Numbered from the stretch's first letter, positions 25,248-33,452 are shown. The stretch: DNA of 41,950 nucleotides from Candidatus Oscillibacter excrementigallinarum (GCA_019118245.1 DWZJ01000050.1:1-41950), one strand, 5' to 3'. The notes: a model not told the origin generated them from the sequence alone. A program made the numbers and translations.

Positions 25248-25407
25248 AATGCTCGGGCGAAGTGAATTCGCCCTCCGCAAATTCTCCGCCGCAAAGCGGC
25301 TCCGAATTTTCCTGCGCCTCTGGCGCAAGCGGCGGCGCCGTGGAGATCTGCCACATCCTGGGCAAGGAGGAAACTCTCCGCCGCCTGCGCCTGGGCCTGG
25401 ACAAGCT
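25139..25407 (+). repeat. Partial duplication of the gltX 3' end
   Basis: 25139-25216 and 25330-25407 are 78-base direct repeats with a single mismatch (25199 G, 25390 C), offset 191 bases. The first copy is inside gltX. The second is out of frame with it and encodes, as an untranslated remnant, what looks like the original C terminus (LGLDKLRA then stop). Between them lies the palindrome-rich segment 25217-25329. Confidence 0.9.
25217..25329. repeat. Palindrome-rich insertion between the two gltX ends
   Basis: In 113 bases there are four dyads: GGGGG-AA-CCCCC (25227-25238); GGGCGAA-GTGAA-TTCGCCC (25255-25273); AAATTC...GCCGC-AAA-GCGGC...GAATTT (25279-25309); and GCGCC-TCT-GGCGC (25314-25326). 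It supplies the last codons and stop of the present gltX. It looks like a small palindromic repeat element; mobility is inferred. Confidence 0.65.
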
Positions 25408-25466
25408 CCGGGCATGAGCCCCTGTTTCCCTGAATTTTGATCCACAGAAAGGATGCACTTCCAACT

Positions 25467-26474
25467 ATGAGTAAGACCACCATCCCCTCCGGCTACCGGA
25501 TGCCCCTGAGCAACAACGAGCTGCAGCGGGCCATCGAGCTGATCCACCAGGAGTTCCAGCACAGCCTGTGCGTGCGGCTGAACCTCCACCGGGTCTCCGC
25601 CCCCCTGTTCGTGGACGGCAAGACCGGCCTGAACGACGACCTGAACGGCGTGGAGCGCCCCGTCACCTTCGACATCCCCGACGTGGGCACCGACGGCCAG
25701 GTGGTCCACTCCCTGGCCAAGTGGAAGCGGCTGGCCCTGAAGCGGTACGAGTTCCCCGCCGGCACGGGCCTCTACACCAACATGAACGCCATCCGCCGGG
25801 ACGAGGTGGTGGACAACCTCCACTCCATCTACGTGGACCAGTGGGACTGGGAGAAGCACATCACCCCCAAGGACCGGAACGTGCTGTACCTGAAGGAGAC
25901 GGTCCGGGACATCGTGGGCGCCATCTGCGACACCTCCGCCGCCCTGCGGAACGCCTTCCCCGCCCTGACCTTCAAGCCCGACCGGGACGTGTACTTCATC
26001 ACCACCCAGGAGCTGGAGGACCGGTTCCCGGACCTGACCCCCAGTGAGCGGGAGACGGAGATCTGCCGCAAGCACCGGACCGTGTTCCTGATGCAGATCG
26101 GCAAGACCCTGGCCTCCGGCCAGCGCCACGACGGCCGGGCCCCGGACTATGACGACTGGGAGCTCAACGGCGACATCCTCATGTGGAACCCGGTGCTGGA
26201 GCGGAGCTTTGAGCTGTCCTCCATGGGCATCCGGGTGGACGCCGCCGCTCTGGACCGCCAGCTGACCGCCGCGAACTGCAACCAGCGCCGGGAGCTGCCC
26301 TTCCACAAGATGCTGCTGAACGGCGAACTGCCGGAGGCCATCGGCGGCGGCATCGGCCAGTCCCGGCTGTGCATGCTGCTGATCGGCACCTGCCACATCG
26401 GCGAGGTGCAGGCCAGCCTCTGGGACCCCGAGACCCTGCGCATCTGCGAAGAGGCCGGCGTCACGCTGCTGTAA
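25467..26474 (+). CDS. asnA: Aspartate--ammonia ligase
   Basis: AsnA makes asparagine from aspartate, ammonia and ATP. It is a class II synthetase-like enzyme related to the AspRS catalytic domain, unlike the glutamine-using AsnB. The 335-residue protein has the usual length (330 in E. coli). It shows the family blocks VSAPLFVDGKTGLNDDLNG, RYEFPAGTGLYTNMNAIRRD, YVDQWDWEKHI and the C-terminal GGGIGQSRLCMLLI. The ATG at 25467 has AAAGGA 14 bases before it, a rather wide spacing. It lies 59 bases after the duplicated gltX end; no separate promoter is obvious, so it may be read with gltX. Confidence 0.96.
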   Translation: MSKTTIPSGYRMPLSNNELQRAIELIHQEFQHSLCVRLNLHRVSAPLFVDGKTGLNDDLNGVERPVTFDIPDVGTDGQVVHSLAKWKRLALKRYEFPAGTGLYTNMNAIRRDEVVDNLHSIYVDQWDWEKHITPKDRNVLYLKETVRDIVGAICDTSAALRNAFPALTFKPDRDVYFITTQELEDRFPDLTPSERETEICRKHRTVFLMQIGKTLASGQRHDGRAPDYDDWELNGDILMWNPVLERSFELSSMGIRVDAAALDRQLTAANCNQRRELPFHKMLLNGELPEAIGGGIGQSRLCMLLIGTCHIGEVQASLWDPETLRICEEAGVTLL

Positions 26475-26493
26475 AGGAAATCAGCAATACAGA

Positions 26494-26533
26494 AAATCCC
26501 CGCCTGTCGGATCGCGGCAGGCGGGGATTTCTT
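26494..26533 (+). terminator. Bidirectional terminator between asnA and the lipoprotein gene
   Basis: AAATCCCCGCCTG (26494-26506), an 11-base loop, CAGGCGGGGATTT (26518-26530), then CTTTC. A perfect 13-bp stem, with A before and T after, between convergent genes. Confidence 0.85.
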
Positions 26534-26566
26534 TCTGTTTTCAGACGGCGCAGGGCCGGGCGGCGA

Positions 26567-27112
26567 TCACGCGGACACGCCGGTCTGGTCCTCGGCGGTG
26601 AAGTAGACGAAGTAGGTGTCTCCAGTGCTCTCGTTGCCGTCCTCATCCACGAACTGCTCCAGGTGGGCGATGGAGAAATCCGTGAAGCCGGAGGGCACCT
26701 CGTACACCAGCTCGCCGGTCCGCTCCTCGTCCACGGCCAGGGTGTATGTACCGGGCAGCTGATTCTCCCCCACCGGGTCCACTTCCGTATAGGTCTCCAT
26801 GTCCGTGGTGATGGGATAGGCGTAGGCCTCGTCCCCGTCGTCCCACTGGGCCTGGAAGTCGATGTCATACATCTCGATGCTCTGCTGGTTGGTGTTCTTC
26901 ACCGTGATGTCCGCCACCAGCAGGACGTTCCCCTCCGCCGGTGTGTATCCCTCGTAATCGCTGGTGAGGTAGGCGCTGTTGACGGTGAAGTCGAAGAAAT
27001 AGGTCTCCATGGTGTCGCCGGTGCGGCCCTCGCTGGCCCCGCCGCCACCGCAGGCCGTCAGGCCCAGGGCCATCACAGCCGCCATCGCCAGTGCAAGCAG
27101 TCTCTGTTTCAT
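26567..27112 (-). CDS. Predicted lipoprotein with a DUF4352-like domain
   Basis: The 181-residue protein begins with a lipoprotein signal (KQRLLALAMAAVMALGLTAC) with Cys21 as lipidation site, then a GGGG linker. The body is an immunoglobulin-like beta domain of the DUF4352 sort: NVLLVADITVKNTNQQSIEM, DIDFQAQWDDGDEAYAY, and LVYEVPSGFTDFSIAHLE. The name is by general resemblance, not a search. Proteins with this domain are surface lipoproteins of unknown role in Firmicutes. The ATG at 27112 has AAGGGAGAG upstream. It is monocistronic with its own promoter and a terminator shared with asnA. Confidence 0.82.
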   Translation of the reverse strand: MKQRLLALAMAAVMALGLTACGGGGASEGRTGDTMETYFFDFTVNSAYLTSDYEGYTPAEGNVLLVADITVKNTNQQSIEMYDIDFQAQWDDGDEAYAYPITTDMETYTEVDPVGENQLPGTYTLAVDEERTGELVYEVPSGFTDFSIAHLEQFVDEDGNESTGDTYFVYFTAEDQTGVSA

Positions 27113-27185
27113 TTCCGTCTCTCCCTTGCTGCAAAATCTGTGGGGAGCCCCGCCCTCCCGGACGGGAGCCCCAGTGACCACCTTC

Positions 27186-27214
27186 AGTGTAGCATATCCG
27201 CCATCCGGGCTCAA
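27186..27214 (-). promoter_or_regulatory. Sigma-A promoter of the DUF4352-like lipoprotein gene
   Basis: On the minus strand TTGAGC (27209-27214), 17 bases, TACACT (27186-27191), with TG one base before the -10. It leaves a leader of about 70 bases before the ATG at 27112. Confidence 0.68.
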
Positions 27215-27265
27215 CCGCCTTTTCACAGGGCCGTGACGGGTCTTGCCACGGACCCGTGCGCGCCG

Positions 27266-27634
27266 TCACCGGGTGGGGATGACCTCGATCCAGTACCCGT
27301 CCGGGTCGGTGATGAAGTAGATGCCCATGGCGGGGTTCTCAAAGCAGATGCAGCCCATGGCCTCGTGCCTGGCGTGGGCAGCGGCGTAGTCCTCCGCCCG
27401 CAGGGCCAGGTGGAACTCGCACTCCCCCAGGTCGTATTTCTGGGGGTGGTCCCGCAGCCAGGTGAGCTCCAGGCGGAAGTCCGTCCTGCCGTCCCCCAGG
27501 TAGACGATGATGAAGCTGCCGTCTGCGGCGGTCTTCCGCTCCCCCACCGGCTCCAGGCCCAGGGCCTCCTTGTAGAAGGCCAGGGACTTCTCCAGGTCCG
27601 TCACGTTGAAGTTGAAGTGGTTGAATGTGAACAT
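27266..27634 (-). CDS. VOC family protein, lactoylglutathione lyase-like
   Basis: A single-domain-pair glyoxalase/VOC protein of 122 residues. The start MFTFNHFNFNVTDLEKSLAF with FYKEALGLEPVG, the middle ECEFHLALR, and the end GIYFITDPDGYWIEVIP are typical of glyoxalase I relatives. Histidine 6 or 49-50, and the glutamate before the end (WIEVIP), are candidates for metal ligands. Whether it acts on methylglyoxal adducts or something else is open. The ATG at 27634 has CAGGAGGAT upstream. It has its own promoter at 27680-27709, and the next gene downstream also has its own. Confidence 0.88.
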   Translation of the reverse strand: MFTFNHFNFNVTDLEKSLAFYKEALGLEPVGERKTAADGSFIIVYLGDGRTDFRLELTWLRDHPQKYDLGECEFHLALRAEDYAAAHARHEAMGCICFENPAMGIYFITDPDGYWIEVIPTR

Positions 27635-27679
27635 ACGATCCTCCTGACCGCCGGCTCCCGCCGGCCTTTTCCTGGACCC

Positions 27680-27709
27680 AGTATACCATCCCGGAGCCCT
27701 GCCGGGCAA
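27680..27709 (-). promoter_or_regulatory. Sigma-A promoter of the VOC gene
   Basis: On the minus strand TTGCCC (27704-27709), 18 bases, TATACT (27680-27685), with TG one base before the -10. It lies 46 bases before the ATG. Confidence 0.65.
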
Positions 27710-27811
27710 GGCTTTTTCCCGCCGTCCACGAACCGGCGGGCCTTTTATCCATCTTATACAATTTCGGCGCAAAAATTCGTCGCCATTTGGCCGGTTTGGG
27801 GGTTGCCCAGG

Positions 27812-27857
27812 AAAGTTAGCAATGATAAACTTCTATTTGTTAGATAGTGCTAACTTT
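27812..27857 (+). promoter_or_regulatory. Inverted repeat ahead of feoAB, likely metal-responsive operator
   Basis: AAAGTTAGCA (27812-27821) and TGCTAACTTT (27848-27857) are perfect 10-bp inverted copies separated by 26 bases; a further GTTAG half (27839-27843) lies between. The half-site GTTAGC/GCTAAC resembles the TTAGGTTAG-type boxes of DtxR/IdeR-family iron regulators. The right copy ends 16 bases before the feoA ATG. Regulation by iron is inferred from the position ahead of a ferrous iron transporter. Confidence 0.55.
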
Positions 27858-27873
27858 TGAGGAGGGACCTTTT

Positions 27874-28104
27874 ATGACGCTGGACAAGCTGCCTCTGGGG
27901 CAGGAGGCCGTCATCACCGCCGTGGGCGGCGAAGGGCCGCTGCGCTGCCGGCTGCTGGACATGGGCCTGATCCCCCGGACGCGGGTGCGGGTGGAGAAGA
28001 TCGCCCCCCTGGGGGATCCCCTGGAGCTGCGGGTGCGGGGGTACTCCCTGTCCCTGCGGAAGGAGGACGCGGGCAAGATCGAAGTGGAGGTGGCCGGGAC
28101 ATGA
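27874..28104 (+). CDS. feoA: Ferrous iron transport protein A
   Basis: FeoA is a small SH3-like cytoplasmic protein that helps FeoB. The 76-residue protein has the family pattern TLDKLPLGQEAVITAVGG, then LRCRLLDMGLIPRTRVRVEK, DPLELRVRGYSLSLRKEDA, ending IEVEVAGT. The ATG at 27874 follows GAGGAGGGACC. Its stop overlaps the feoB start (ATGA), so the two are coupled. It is the first gene of a three-gene iron-uptake operon (feoA, feoB, small cysteine-rich protein). Confidence 0.95.
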   Translation: MTLDKLPLGQEAVITAVGGEGPLRCRLLDMGLIPRTRVRVEKIAPLGDPLELRVRGYSLSLRKEDAGKIEVEVAGT

Positions 28105-30110
28105 TCTTCGCGCTGGCCGGCAACCAAAACTGCGGCAAGACCACGCTGTTCAACCAGCTCACCGGCTCCAACCAGCACGTGGGCAACTTCCCCGGCGTGA
28201 CGGTGGACCAGAAGTCCGGCGCCATCCGGGGCGAGAAGGACTGCACGGTGGTGGACCTGCCGGGCATCTACTCCATCCGGCCCTATACGCCGGAGGAGAT
28301 CGTCACCCGGGACTTCATCCTGAACCAGAGGCCCGACGGCCTCATCAACATCGTGGACGCCACCAACATCGAGCGGAATCTGTACCTGACCCTCCAGCTG
28401 ATGGAGATGCGCATCCCCATGGTGCTGGCCCTGAACATGATGGATGAGGTCACCGCCGGCGGCGGCACCATCGACGTGAAGGGGATGGCCCAGGCCCTGG
28501 GCATCCCGGTGGTGCCCATCTCCGCCGTGAAGAACCAGGGCGTGGATGAGCTGGTGAAGATCGCCGTCCAGACCGCCCGGAACAAGACCCTGCCCACGGT
28601 GTACGATTTCTGCTCCCCCGGCCCGGTCCACCGGTGCATCCACGCGGTGGTCCATCAGATCGAGGACCACGCGGAAAAGTCCGGCATCCCCGTCCGGTTC
28701 GCCGCCGCCAAGCTCATCGAGGGGGACGAGGATATCGCGGCCCGCCTGGAGCTGGACCAGAACGAGCTGGAGCTCATCGAGCACAGCGTTAAGGAGATGG
28801 AGGACGAGTGCGGCATGGACCGCAACGCCGCCCTGGCGGATATGCGCTACACCTTCATCGAGCGCGTCTGCGCCGGCACGGTGGTGAAGTGCCGGGAGTC
28901 CCGGGAGCGGGCCCGCAGCGAGGCCATCGACCGGGTGGTCACCAACAAGTACCTGGCCCTGCCCTTCTTCTTCGCCGTCATGCTGGGCATCTTCTTCCTG
29001 ACCTTCAACGTCATCGGGTCCTTCCTGTCGGACCTGCTGGCCGCCGGGATCGACGCCCTTACCGTCACGGTGGACAACGCCCTCACCGCCTACGGGCTGA
29101 ACCCGGTGGTCCACTCCCTGGTCATCGACGGCGTGTTTGCCGGGGTGGGCAGCGTGCTGAGCTTCCTGCCCATCATCGTGGTGTTGTTCTTCTTCCTCTC
29201 CATCCTGGAGGACACGGGCTACATGGCCCGGGTGGCTTTCGTCATGGACCAGCTGCTGCGGAAGATCGGCCTCTCGGGCCGGAGCATCGTGCCCATGCTG
29301 ATGGGCTTCGGCTGCTCGGTGCCCGCCATCATGTCCACCCGGACCCTGGCCTCCGAGCGGGACCGGCGGATGACCATCCTGCTGACGCCCTTTATGAGCT
29401 GCTCCGCCAAGATCCCCATCTACGGCGTGTTCTCCGCCGCCTTTTTCCCGGACCATGCCGCCCTGGTGATGATCGGGCTGTACATCCTGGGCATCCTGGT
29501 GGGCATCGTGGCCGCCAAGGTGCTGGGGGCCACCGCCTTCCGGGGCAACCCGGTGCCCTTTGTCATGGAGCTGCCCAACTACCGCTTCCCCTCCGCCAAG
29601 AGCGTGGGCCAGCTGTGCTGGGACAAGGCCAAGGACTTTCTGACCCGGGCCTTCACCATCATCTTCGTGGCCACCATCATCGTCTGGTTCCTCCAGACCT
29701 TTGACACCCGGCTGAACCTGGTGGCCGACAGCGCCGACAGCCTGCTGGCCACTGTGGGCGCCTGGATCGCCCCCATCTTCAAGCCCTTGGGCTTCGGGGA
29801 CTGGCGGGTCTCCACCGCCCTGGTCACCGGCTTCATCGCCAAGGAGAACGTCATCTCCACCCTGGGCATCCTCACCGGCTCCGGCGCGGACGTCAGCGCC
29901 GCCGCCCTGGGGACGCTGTTCACCCCCGCCACCGCCGCCGGCTTCCTGGCCTTCACCCTGCTGTACACCCCCTGCGTGGCCGCCATCTCCGCGGTGAAGC
30001 GGGAGCTGGGCTCCGGCTGGAAGGCCGCCGGTGTGGCCCTGAGCCAGTGCGCGGTGGCCTGGTTCGTGGCCTTCTGGGTCTGCCGCATCGCCGCGCTGAT
30101 CCTGGAGTGA
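28101..30110 (+). CDS. feoB: Ferrous iron transport protein B
   Basis: FeoB takes up Fe2+ through the cytoplasmic membrane under control of an N-terminal G domain. The 669-residue protein has the G1 motif GNQNCGKTTLFN at residues 7-18, the G2 region NFPGVTVDQKSG, G3 DLPGIYS and G4 NMMDE. A helical GDI-like domain follows, then the membrane part. The two Gate motifs, GFGCSVPAIMSTRTL and the region SCSAKIPIYGV, carry the cysteines thought to line the pore. It is somewhat shorter than E. coli FeoB (773), as is common in Clostridia. Confidence 0.97.
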   Translation: MIFALAGNQNCGKTTLFNQLTGSNQHVGNFPGVTVDQKSGAIRGEKDCTVVDLPGIYSIRPYTPEEIVTRDFILNQRPDGLINIVDATNIERNLYLTLQLMEMRIPMVLALNMMDEVTAGGGTIDVKGMAQALGIPVVPISAVKNQGVDELVKIAVQTARNKTLPTVYDFCSPGPVHRCIHAVVHQIEDHAEKSGIPVRFAAAKLIEGDEDIAARLELDQNELELIEHSVKEMEDECGMDRNAALADMRYTFIERVCAGTVVKCRESRERARSEAIDRVVTNKYLALPFFFAVMLGIFFLTFNVIGSFLSDLLAAGIDALTVTVDNALTAYGLNPVVHSLVIDGVFAGVGSVLSFLPIIVVLFFFLSILEDTGYMARVAFVMDQLLRKIGLSGRSIVPMLMGFGCSVPAIMSTRTLASERDRRMTILLTPFMSCSAKIPIYGVFSAAFFPDHAALVMIGLYILGILVGIVAAKVLGATAFRGNPVPFVMELPNYRFPSAKSVGQLCWDKAKDFLTRAFTIIFVATIIVWFLQTFDTRLNLVADSADSLLATVGAWIAPIFKPLGFGDWRVSTALVTGFIAKENVISTLGILTGSGADVSAAALGTLFTPATAAGFLAFTLLYTPCVAAISAVKRELGSGWKAAGVALSQCAVAWFVAFWVCRIAALILE

Positions 30111-30120
30111 GGTGGCCGCC

Positions 30121-30258
30121 ATGCTGGAACTGCTGATCCTGGCGGCCCTGGGGATCTGGCTGGGCTTCGCCCTCCGGTCCTGCTTCCGCCGCAGGGGAAA
30201 AGGCTGCGACGGCAACTGCGCCAACTGCGGCGGCAGCTGCGGCCGGGACCGGTCCTGA
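30121..30258 (+). CDS. FeoB-associated cysteine-rich membrane protein
   Basis: A 45-residue protein, easily missed. An N-terminal hydrophobic helix (MLELLILAALGIWLGFAL) is followed by a basic turn (FRRRGKG) and a cysteine-rich tail (CDGNCANCGGSCG). This is the form of the small FeoB-associated proteins often found behind feoB in Clostridia and relatives; they may bind iron or help FeoB, but this has not been shown for most. It begins 10 bases after the feoB stop, with GAGGTGG as ribosome binding site, and the operon terminator follows. Confidence 0.88.
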   Translation: MLELLILAALGIWLGFALRSCFRRRGKGCDGNCANCGGSCGRDRS

Positions 30259-30288
30259 CGCCCCTTCCCCATCCCATACAGACGCAAG

Positions 30289-30324
30289 AAGCCCCCGGCG
30301 GAGCATTCCGCCGGGGGCTTTTTT
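30289..30324 (+). terminator. Terminator of the feo operon
   Basis: AAGCCCCCGGCGGA (30289-30302), loop GCAT, TCCGCCGGGGGCTT (30307-30320), then TTTT. A perfect 14-bp stem. It may also stop the convergent operon ending at 30361, though the T-run on that strand is short. Confidence 0.9.
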
Positions 30325-30360
30325 CAATATGGCCGTCCGCCAGGCGCTGGCGGAGGGCGT

Positions 30361-31110
30361 TTAGGAGTCCAGCAGCACCGTGCCGTCCGGCAGGATGAAC
30401 CGGTCCGCCGAGGGGGTGCTCAGGTCCGCCGTCAGGGACGCCATCCGATAGATGGTCTCCCCCTCCAGCAGCCGCTCCGACGCCACCAGCAGGCCCGACT
30501 CCACGCTGACCCAGTACCGCTGGGTGTAGCCGTCCGGGTCCTGGGCCGTCTCCACGTAGATGCAGTTCACGCCGGAGACGCTGCGGTAGTCCGCCGCGGC
30601 GATGTCCTCCACCGGCAGGTCCAGGATGGTCTCGTAGGTGGGGATGGCCTGCTCGTCGTCCGGGGTGATCTCCCCCGCCGGGCCGCTGTAGACCGCGCTC
30701 TCGCTGTTGTACCAGATATAGGTGGTCTCGCCGTCGGTGATGGTGTGGCGGGTCTGGCCCCCGGCCAGGGTCCGGTCCGTCCGGGTCCAGCGGCCGCTGA
30801 CGGTCACCGTGGTCTCAAAGGACCCGCTGCCGCCGCTCCAAACCTGCTCCACCCGGATGGTCCGGCTGTACTGATCCGGGCGGTGCAGCGTCTCGATGGC
30901 GGTCTGCACCGTCTCCGGCGTCACCGCGATCACCGTCAGGGCGTCGCCGCCGGAGGCGGTGTTCTCCTCCGTCTGCTCGGCGGAGCTGCCCTCCTCCGGC
31001 AGGATGATGCGGGATGAGCGGCGCAGGCTGTTGCTGAACATCAGCACCAGAACGATCACCACCAGGACGATGAAGCCCAGCGTCACACGGTCCAGCTTTC
31101 GTTTTTCCAT
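30361..31110 (-). CDS. Membrane-anchored extracytoplasmic protein, unknown function
   Basis: The 249-residue protein has a short basic start (EKRKLDRVT), one transmembrane helix at about 10-25 (LGFIVLVVIVLVLMFS), a serine/glutamate-rich linker, and an extracytoplasmic domain from about residue 65. That domain is beta-rich, with FETTVTVSGRWTRTDRT, TITDGETTYIWYNS and YWVSVESGLLVASERLLEGE. The pattern resembles LolA/RseB-like lipid- or signal-binding folds, but this is only an impression. It follows wecB by 37 bases and ends the trpS operon. Its product may take part in surface assembly, inferred from the neighbours. Confidence 0.72.
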   Translation of the reverse strand: MEKRKLDRVTLGFIVLVVIVLVLMFSNSLRRSSRIILPEEGSSAEQTEENTASGGDALTVIAVTPETVQTAIETLHRPDQYSRTIRVEQVWSGGSGSFETTVTVSGRWTRTDRTLAGGQTRHTITDGETTYIWYNSESAVYSGPAGEITPDDEQAIPTYETILDLPVEDIAAADYRSVSGVNCIYVETAQDPDGYTQRYWVSVESGLLVASERLLEGETIYRMASLTADLSTPSADRFILPDGTVLLDS

Positions 31111-31147
31111 GCCGCCCTCCTTTCCGGACAGAGTCCCGCGGCGCCGG

Positions 31148-32296
31148 TCAGGCGCCGAATTCCTCCGGCCGCTCCGGCCGCAGGCCGAACCTCCACTCGA
31201 TGGCGTCGGCGATGCGGCGGCAGGCCTGGCCGTCGCCGTAGGGGTTCACCGCGTGGGCCATGGCGTCGTAGGCCGCCTTGTCCCGGATCAGCCGCTCCGC
31301 CATGGTGACGATGTCGTCCTGCACCACGCCGCAGAGCTTCACGGTCCCGGCCTCCACCGCCTCCGGCCGCTCCGTCTCCCGGCGCATCACCAGCACCGGC
31401 TTGCCCAGGGCGGGGGCCTCCTCCTGCAGTCCGCCGGAGTCCGTCAGCACCAGGTAGGACCGGGCCATCAGGTTGTGCATCTCATCCGCCGGCAGGGGGT
31501 CGATCAGATGGACCCGGGGCGCGCCCCGGAGGTAGGTGTCCACCGCCTCCCGCACCACCGGGCTCAGGTGCACCGGGTACACCAGCTCCACGTCCCGGTT
31601 CTCCTCGGCGATCTGCCGCAGGGCCAGCATGATGTTGCGCATGGGCTCGCCGTAGTTCTCCCGCCGGTGGCAGGTGACCAGGATGATCTTCTTCTCCCCG
31701 TAGGGCAGGCGGTTCAGTTCCTCAGTGGCAAAGCGGTAGTCTTCCCGGACGGTGGTCCTGAGGGCGTCGATGACCGTGTTGCCGGTGACGAACAGCCCCT
31801 CCGTGATGCCCTCCCGCTCTAGGTTCTTCCGGTTGTTGACGGTGGGGCAGAAATACAGGTCCGCGATGGCGGACACCAGCTTGCGGTTCATCTCCTCTGG
31901 AAAGGGAGAATACTTGTCATACGTTCTCAGGCCAGCCTCCACATGGCCCACCGGCACCTGGTGGTAAAAGGCCGACAGGGCCCCGGCAAAGGTGGTGGAG
32001 GTGTCCCCGTGGACCAGGATCATATCCGGCTTCAGGGTGTCGATGGCCTCGTCCATGCCGGTGAGGCACTTGCTGGTGATGGTGGACAGGGTCTGCCGGG
32101 GGGTCATGATGTCCAGGTCCCAGTCCGGCTCCACCTGAAAGACCTCCAGCACGCTGTCCAGCATCTGCCGGTGCTGGGCGGTGACGCAGCAGAGGCTCTC
32201 GATCTGGGGCCGGGCGGCCAGTTCCCGCACCAGGGGGCACATCTTGATGGCCTCCGGCCGGGTGCCGAAGACGCTCATGATCCGAATGGTTTTCAT
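31148..32296 (-). CDS. wecB: UDP-N-acetylglucosamine 2-epimerase, non-hydrolysing
   Basis: Interconverts UDP-GlcNAc and UDP-ManNAc, the donor for teichoic acid linkage units and other surface glycans. The 382-residue protein has the family motifs SVFGTRPEAIKMCPL at the start, VHGDTSTTFAGALSAFYH, VGHVEAGLRTYD, and near the end LVLTDSGGLQEEAPALGKPV, the allosteric and catalytic region. Its ATG directly follows the TAA of the TagO/WecA-type gene, whose end contains its GGAGGCG ribosome binding site, so the two are tightly coupled. Together they make and use activated amino sugars on undecaprenyl phosphate. Confidence 0.96.
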   Translation of the reverse strand: MKTIRIMSVFGTRPEAIKMCPLVRELAARPQIESLCCVTAQHRQMLDSVLEVFQVEPDWDLDIMTPRQTLSTITSKCLTGMDEAIDTLKPDMILVHGDTSTTFAGALSAFYHQVPVGHVEAGLRTYDKYSPFPEEMNRKLVSAIADLYFCPTVNNRKNLEREGITEGLFVTGNTVIDALRTTVREDYRFATEELNRLPYGEKKIILVTCHRRENYGEPMRNIMLALRQIAEENRDVELVYPVHLSPVVREAVDTYLRGAPRVHLIDPLPADEMHNLMARSYLVLTDSGGLQEEAPALGKPVLVMRRETERPEAVEAGTVKLCGVVQDDIVTMAERLIRDKAAYDAMAHAVNPYGDGQACRRIADAIEWRFGLRPERPEEFGA

Positions 32297-33439
32297 TTAC
32301 GCCTCCCCTGCCTTTCCGCCGTCCTCCGGCTCGTCCGGATGCTGGCCGTGGTGGCCGTGCTCCTTCAATTCCTCCAGCTCCTCGTGGAGCTCCTCCTTGA
32401 CCTCCTTGGGGAACACCACCCGGGCGGCCACCACCGCCACGATGCACAGCACCAGGAACAGCAGCATGGCCCGGCCCTCGCCGCTGGTGGTCAGCACCAC
32501 GGCGGAGAGGCCCAGGATGGCGGAGATCACATACAGGGTCGCCACCGCCTGCTTCTGGTTCAGGCCCATGTCGATGAGCCGGTGGTGGATGTGGCTCCGG
32601 TCGGCGTGCATGGGGCTCTGGCCGTGGGCGATGCGGCGGATGAAGGCAAAGGCGGTGTCAAAGATGGGCAAGCCCAGGATCAGGAAGGGCACCGCGAAGG
32701 AGATGATGGCGTAGAACTTGAAGAGGCCCTCGATGGACATGGTGGCCAGGATGTAGCCTAAGAACGTGGCGCCCGTGTCCCCCATGAACATCTTGGCGGG
32801 GTTCATGTTGTAGGGCATGAAGCCCACGCAGGCCCCCACCAGGGCGGCCATCACCACCGCCACCTGGAACTGCCCGCCCATGAGGGCGATCACCAGCACC
32901 GTGGTGGCGGAGATGGCGGAGACGCCGTTGGCCAGGCCGTCCAGGCCGTCGATCAGGTTCACCGCGTTGGTGATGGCCACGATCCACAGCACCGTCAGGG
33001 GCACGGACAGGTTCCCCAGCACCCAGTAGGGGCTGTCCGAAAAAACGTTGGGGTTGGAAAACGCCTGGATGGTCACCCCGTGGGTGGCGGGGATCAGGGC
33101 CGCCACGATCTGCACCACGAATTTCAGCAGCGCCGGCAGGGCCATGATGTCATCCACCACGCCCAGCACCACGATGATGACGGCCCCCAGCAGGATGCTG
33201 CGCATCTCCCCCGTGATCTCCACGAACAGCAGGATGCTCACCATGAAGCCAATGAAGATGGCCAGTCCCCCCAGCCGGGGGATGGGGGTCTTGTGCATCC
33301 GGCGGGCGTCCTTGGGCACGTCGATGGCCCCCACCTTGTAGGCGAAGGTCTTGACGATGGGCGTCATCAGAAAGCTGACGACCAGGGCCACCAGCAGCGC
33401 CAGCAGCACATAGGCGATCAGCCGGTTTTCGATCATCAT
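32297..33439 (-). CDS. Undecaprenyl-phosphate N-acetylglucosaminyl 1-phosphate transferase (TagO/WecA type)
   Basis: Transfers GlcNAc-1-phosphate from UDP-GlcNAc to undecaprenyl phosphate, the first step of wall teichoic acid or other surface glycan synthesis. The 380-residue membrane protein of the MraY/WecA family has DVPKDARRMHKTPIPRLGG after the first helix, VVDDIMALPALLKF, NAVNLIDGLDGLANG (catalytic aspartates), KMFMGDTGATFLG, and the cytoplasmic loop with HADRSHIHHRL, typical of the WecA/TagO branch. A histidine-rich, acidic C-terminal tail (EELKEHGHHGQHPDEPEDGG) is unusual. It starts 13 bases after the trpS stop. Confidence 0.94.
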   Translation of the reverse strand: MMIENRLIAYVLLALLVALVVSFLMTPIVKTFAYKVGAIDVPKDARRMHKTPIPRLGGLAIFIGFMVSILLFVEITGEMRSILLGAVIIVVLGVVDDIMALPALLKFVVQIVAALIPATHGVTIQAFSNPNVFSDSPYWVLGNLSVPLTVLWIVAITNAVNLIDGLDGLANGVSAISATTVLVIALMGGQFQVAVVMAALVGACVGFMPYNMNPAKMFMGDTGATFLGYILATMSIEGLFKFYAIISFAVPFLILGLPIFDTAFAFIRRIAHGQSPMHADRSHIHHRLIDMGLNQKQAVATLYVISAILGLSAVVLTTSGEGRAMLLFLVLCIVAVVAARVVFPKEVKEELHEELEELKEHGHHGQHPDEPEDGGKAGEA

Positions 33440-33452
33440 GCTGTCTCCTCCA

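Noticed and set aside
25330..25418. A separate small gene downstream of gltX
   Set aside because: The sequence is the duplicated end of gltX, out of frame with it, with no start codon or ribosome binding site of its own; it is a remnant.
27840..30287. Long minus-strand open frame opposite feoA and feoB
   Set aside because: Antisense shadow of feoB; the translation is His/Gln/Gly-rich without any fold.
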